Shown piece by piece: positions 11,981 through 14,377 of a stretch of 14,377 nucleotides of DNA. Location of the stretch: contig JADHUX010000006.1 of assembly GCA_016784285.1 (NCBI GenBank), positions 1 through 14,377 of the forward strand, given 5' to 3'. Position 1 is the first letter of the stretch, and every line of letters begins with the position of its first letter. Under the pieces are notes generated by a model. The model was given only the letters and a program-made list of their open reading frames with translations. It was not told where the DNA came from and did no database searches. Made by a program: the position numbers and the translations under genes. The DNA comes from Parcubacteria group bacterium (lineage in GTDB: Bacteria > Patescibacteriota > Minisyncoccia > Phycocordibacterales > UBA2163).

Positions 11981-12706
11981 CTAAAGTTTTATAGAATCCT
12001 CTATATCAAACTCCCCTACCTTTGTGCGAGTAAGCCCTAGAAGTACCCCTCCTAGGGAGTGAGCAATAGAGCGTATATATGTCCCACTTGAAACATTAAA
12101 CTTCGTTTTTGCTACAGAATATTTTTGCTCATCTTTTAAAACTTCTTGCCATTTGTTTAAGATTTCTTCTTGTCTGAAATCTCCTTTTACTAGATTAACC
12201 TTTTCTGTGATTCTTTTAAGTAATTCTGTAGAACTTATTTCATAAGAATCTAAAACTTGAGTACTGTGAATCTGTGTAGTTCGCATAGGTATTTCTATGT
12301 CACCTAACTTACCTTCTCTAGCCCACATGAAAAGGGGTTTACCGTTTATCTTATATGATGAGTACGGCGGAAGTGGTAAAGTTATCTCGCCTTTTAGGTT
12401 TTTAATCTTTTCTTCAAACAACCCAGTCGACTGGGTTGTTTGATTAATTCCTAAAATATCATAGGTATCTGTCTCAAAACCAAAAAGTATCTCTGCTTCA
12501 TACTGCTTTTCAAGCTTCATATATTCTTCCTTTTTATGCACGTCTTCCCCTGCAAGTAAAAGCAGTACTCCTTCTGCCACAGGATCTAACCGCCCAGCGT
12601 AAGTCATTGGTACATCTTTATATTTAGGGTTTTTCTCTTGCAGAAGCTTGATCACATCAAGCGGTGATATCCCTATTGGTTTGTATATATTTAAAATATC
12701 CTCCAT
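11981..12706 (-). CDS. truB: tRNA pseudouridine-55 synthase
   Basis: Converts U55 in the T-loop of tRNAs to pseudouridine. The 241-aa protein begins MEDILNIYKPIGISPLDVI, the usual family opening (xxKPxGxTS). The catalytic motif is YAGRLDPVAEGVLLLL, with the nucleophilic Asp in GRLDP. Later motifs LPLPPYSSYKINGKPL and SSGTYIRSIAHSLG are also typical. I chose the ATG at 12706, where family similarity begins; in-frame ATG 12724 and TTG 12736 would add residues and lie in the upstream inverted repeat. A perfect 30-bp palindrome sits inside the gene and encodes INQTTQSTGLF in a surface-loop region after the GFETDTYDILG motif. The gene follows the helicase on the same strand. Confidence 0.93.
   Translation of the reverse strand: MEDILNIYKPIGISPLDVIKLLQEKNPKYKDVPMTYAGRLDPVAEGVLLLLAGEDVHKKEEYMKLEKQYEAEILFGFETDTYDILGINQTTQSTGLFEEKIKNLKGEITLPLPPYSSYKINGKPLFMWAREGKLGDIEIPMRTTQIHSTQVLDSYEISSTELLKRITEKVNLVKGDFRQEEILNKWQEVLKDEQKYSVAKTKFNVSSGTYIRSIAHSLGGVLLGLTRTKVGEFDIEDSIKL
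12414..12443. repeat. Perfect 30-bp palindrome inside truB
   Basis: The half-site TCAAACAACCCAGTC (12414-12428) is followed by its exact reverse complement (12429-12443). There is no spacer. It stays in frame in truB and encodes about ten residues rich in Gln and Thr. Such a length of perfect symmetry is not expected by chance in coding DNA. Confidence 0.85.
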
Positions 12707-12720
12707 AAGTACAAAGCGTA

Positions 12721-12823
12721 GCATAGTCTCACTCAAAAGCCTTGCACAGCTCCGCCTCAGCGGAGCGAGCAGAGCAAAATTTGTCGCTACAAATTTATGT
12801 GTGCTTTTGATGGAGAACTATGC
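12721..12823. repeat. Nested inverted repeat between helicase gene and truB
   Basis: Outer arms 12721-12740 and 12803-12823 are near-complementary: GCATAGT/ACTATGC and TCAAAAGC/GCTTTTGA pair, with a loose CTC/GAG middle. They enclose two perfect hairpins, GCTCCGC-CTCA-GCGGAGC (12749-12766) and AAATTTGT-CGCT-ACAAATTT (12777-12796). This would make a three-way junction in RNA. On the minus strand it begins 10 nt after the helicase stop and ends 14 nt before the truB ATG, so it fills the spacer. Confidence 0.7.
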
Positions 12824-12833
12824 GAAGCGACAT

Positions 12834-14377
12834 TTATAAAAACAATCTTGCCAGACGAAGCTCATCAAAGGTAAAATTACTTCCTAAAATACTTCGTACT
12901 GGCGATAGCTTAGTGTCGCCAGACTTTTCAAATGCTTTTTTGATCTTTTTTAATCTTTCTTTGTCTATCGTCTTCTCTACATGAGTAATGTCAGGACACT
13001 CCCCTTGCTCTCTTAACTTTTCTATATGCCCTACTATAGTTCCTTTTGTCATTTCTCTTTTCTTCGCTATCTCCTCTACTGTAAGCTCTTCTGCAAGTAG
13101 TAGTCTCGTCTTCTCTACTGTAGAAAGCTTCTCTTCCTTTTCTTCTTTAGTTGGAGTAACTGAAGTTATAAACTCTTCTTGTTTCTTTTTATTATCTTTC
13201 AGATCTTTAAGCTCTTTCACTGCCTTTTTAGACTCTCTTAATAACTCATTATCAAACTCCAAAATCTCATCATTGACCCTTAGTGCCGTGTCATTAAGAC
13301 CCATTAACCTAAGCCCTGAGAGTGTCCGTACACGAGAAAGTGCCACGTATCCCTGCCCTTCTACAAATGCCTTTGAGAGGTCCATTTCGGCTGCGTCCAA
13401 GCTCATTCCTTGGCTTTTGTGTACTGTTATAGCCCATGCGAGGCGGAGCGGTATTTGGCCTATTTCGGCCTTTGTCTTGCCTTCTTCCTCTATCCTCCAG
13501 CTCTCTGGTTCTGCTAAAATTCTCTCACCATTTAAGGTCTCCACCACCGGCAAATCCTCTCCATATTCTTCATTAAATTCAAAGTCTACCACTTTACCAA
13601 GTGTCCCGTTTACATAACCTTTTTCAAAATTATTCTTTACAAACATTACCACTGCATTCTTCTTCAAATACAAATACTCCGGAGCCAAACAACTCCTCTT
13701 CAAAGTATCCTGAAGTGCACGAGCACCTCTACCTTTCATTTCAAATATTTTATTATTACCAGGCAACTTACCTAACTCTCTTTCGTTTATCTTATCTACA
13801 TCTATATTGTGTGTGTAAAGCTTAGTAGGTGCTTCTACCCCGTCTACATTTTTATTATATCTCTTCCTCAAGGGCTCAAGTGTATGCTCTCCGGTATTGT
13901 TTGCGCGAATATCGTTCAGCAGATTAAGAAGATTATCGTCTTCATGTCTGTACTGTTCGTCTAAGTAACACACTTTAAGCCCCATCGTATTCCAGATGTT
14001 GGACTTATGTACAAAATGCGCTCTCTCACTACCGCGCGATATTGGTGGAAGCTGGAAAAAGTCCCCCACGAGTATGACTTGCATACCACCGAAGGGCTCT
14101 GCGCTTTCTTTAAACATCTTACAGACTTTGTCTACCATATCTAAACGGAAGTGATGAAGCATAGAGACTTCGTCTATTACAAGTACCTTTGTTCTCTTGA
14201 ACCTTCCACCCAAATGCTTTTTCTTAGAAAGATCACGGATGTCACTTTCTGACATTTCATCATTGATACCGATACCTGCCCATGAGTGTATGGTCATACC
14301 ACCTATGTGAGTCGCTGCTATCCCAGTAGATGCAGTAATCCCCACCTCAACACCTTTCCCCTTAAGAAAGTTTACAT
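12834..14377 (-). CDS. Pif1-family DNA helicase, N-terminus beyond window
   Basis: ATP-dependent 5'-to-3' superfamily 1B helicase, linked in the family to replication-fork and G-quadruplex processing. 513 residues are visible, open to the window edge, so the Walker A loop lies just outside. Motifs in order: Ia VGITASTGIAATHIGGMTIH, Walker B VLVIDEVSML, III VILVGDFFQLPPI, IV LDEQYRHED, and V/VI AITVHKSQGMSLD with GYVALSRVRTLSGLRL. After a lysine- and glutamate-rich linker comes a helix-turn-helix (LTVEEIAKKREMTKGTIVGH), which matches the HTH_40 type found in RecQ and bacterial Pif1 proteins. The last 45 residues form a further helical tail. truB lies downstream on the same strand. The start and promoter are not in the window. 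Confidence 0.93.
   Translation of the reverse strand, partial: VNFLKGKGVEVGITASTGIAATHIGGMTIHSWAGIGINDEMSESDIRDLSKKKHLGGRFKRTKVLVIDEVSMLHHFRLDMVDKVCKMFKESAEPFGGMQVILVGDFFQLPPISRGSERAHFVHKSNIWNTMGLKVCYLDEQYRHEDDNLLNLLNDIRANNTGEHTLEPLRKRYNKNVDGVEAPTKLYTHNIDVDKINERELGKLPGNNKIFEMKGRGARALQDTLKRSCLAPEYLYLKKNAVVMFVKNNFEKGYVNGTLGKVVDFEFNEEYGEDLPVVETLNGERILAEPESWRIEEEGKTKAEIGQIPLRLAWAITVHKSQGMSLDAAEMDLSKAFVEGQGYVALSRVRTLSGLRLMGLNDTALRVNDEILEFDNELLRESKKAVKELKDLKDNKKKQEEFITSVTPTKEEKEEKLSTVEKTRLLLAEELTVEEIAKKREMTKGTIVGHIEKLREQGECPDITHVEKTIDKERLKKIKKAFEKSGDTKLSPVRSILGSNFTFDELRLARLFL

Noticed and set aside
12721..12823. Cloverleaf-like folding suggesting a tRNA
   Set aside because: There are only two internal hairpins, the outer stem is about 20 bp with a loose middle, no T-loop GTTCRA or CCA-proximal pattern is visible, and the arms do not match tRNA lengths.
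12988..13617. 209-residue plus-strand reading frame
   Set aside because: It is opposite the helicase gene and is Ser-rich with no known motif, so it is an antisense shadow.
13867..13883. TTCCTCAAGGGCTCAAG as a fourth copy of the repeated element
   Set aside because: It matches only part of the 5' core, lies within helicase coding sequence and has no 3' core nearby.

Overview
The window looks like a chromosome segment from a small-genome bacterium of the Candidate Phyla Radiation (Patescibacteria, Parcubacteria-like). This is inferred from AT-rich DNA, compact housekeeping genes, S1 with four domains, short YbeY and LepB, a catalytically degenerate metallo-beta-lactamase-fold protein paired with a tiny membrane protein, and a degenerate HisRS paralogue. 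There is no direct phylogenetic marker such as 16S rRNA. The standard code appears to be in use: TAA, TAG and TGA all act as stops.

Layout. 1-1763 (-): 5' part of gyrA. 1858-2265 (-): unknown acidic protein with its own consensus promoter. 2386-3312 (-): two-gene operon of an MBL-fold pseudo-hydrolase and a one-TM protein. 3505-4656 (+): rpsA, preceded by a structured element. 4755-5315 (-): pth, divergent from lepB. 5383-9105 (+): lepB, a HisRS-like pseudoenzyme, rpsU, ybeY, ftsA. 9302-10504 (+): ftsZ. 10661-11584 (+): AhpF/TrxB-type flavin reductase. 11598-11876 (-): small two-TM protein. 11981-12706 (-): truB. 12834-14377 (-): Pif1-family helicase with a C-terminal HTH, cut by the window edge before its Walker A motif.

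Genes fall into translation (S1, S21, Pth, YbeY, TruB, HisRS-like), division (FtsA, FtsZ), DNA topology and repair (GyrA, Pif1), secretion (LepB) and redox (reductase). Two expression styles are visible. Many housekeeping genes (gyrA, MBL gene, pth, lepB, rpsU, ftsA, perhaps trxB) have a -10 box only 7-15 nt before the start codon and no Shine-Dalgarno sequence, which predicts leaderless or nearly leaderless mRNAs. Two small uncharacterised genes (1858-2265 and 11598-11876) instead have TTGACA promoters, leaders of about 40-50 nt and clear Shine-Dalgarno sequences, and each promoter directly abuts a strong palindrome.

Most interesting items: (1) three copies, all on the + strand, of a 61-84 nt structured element before rpsA, after ftsA and before trxB, with a conserved core and an outer stem that covaries between two copies; (2) short GC-rich palindromes inserted in frame in coding sequences, encoding Pro-Ala-Gly, plus a perfect 30-bp palindrome inside truB; (3) a HisRS-like protein lacking the catalytic motifs; (4) a nested inverted-repeat structure between the helicase gene and truB. 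No CRISPR, rRNA, tRNA, transposase or prophage was seen.
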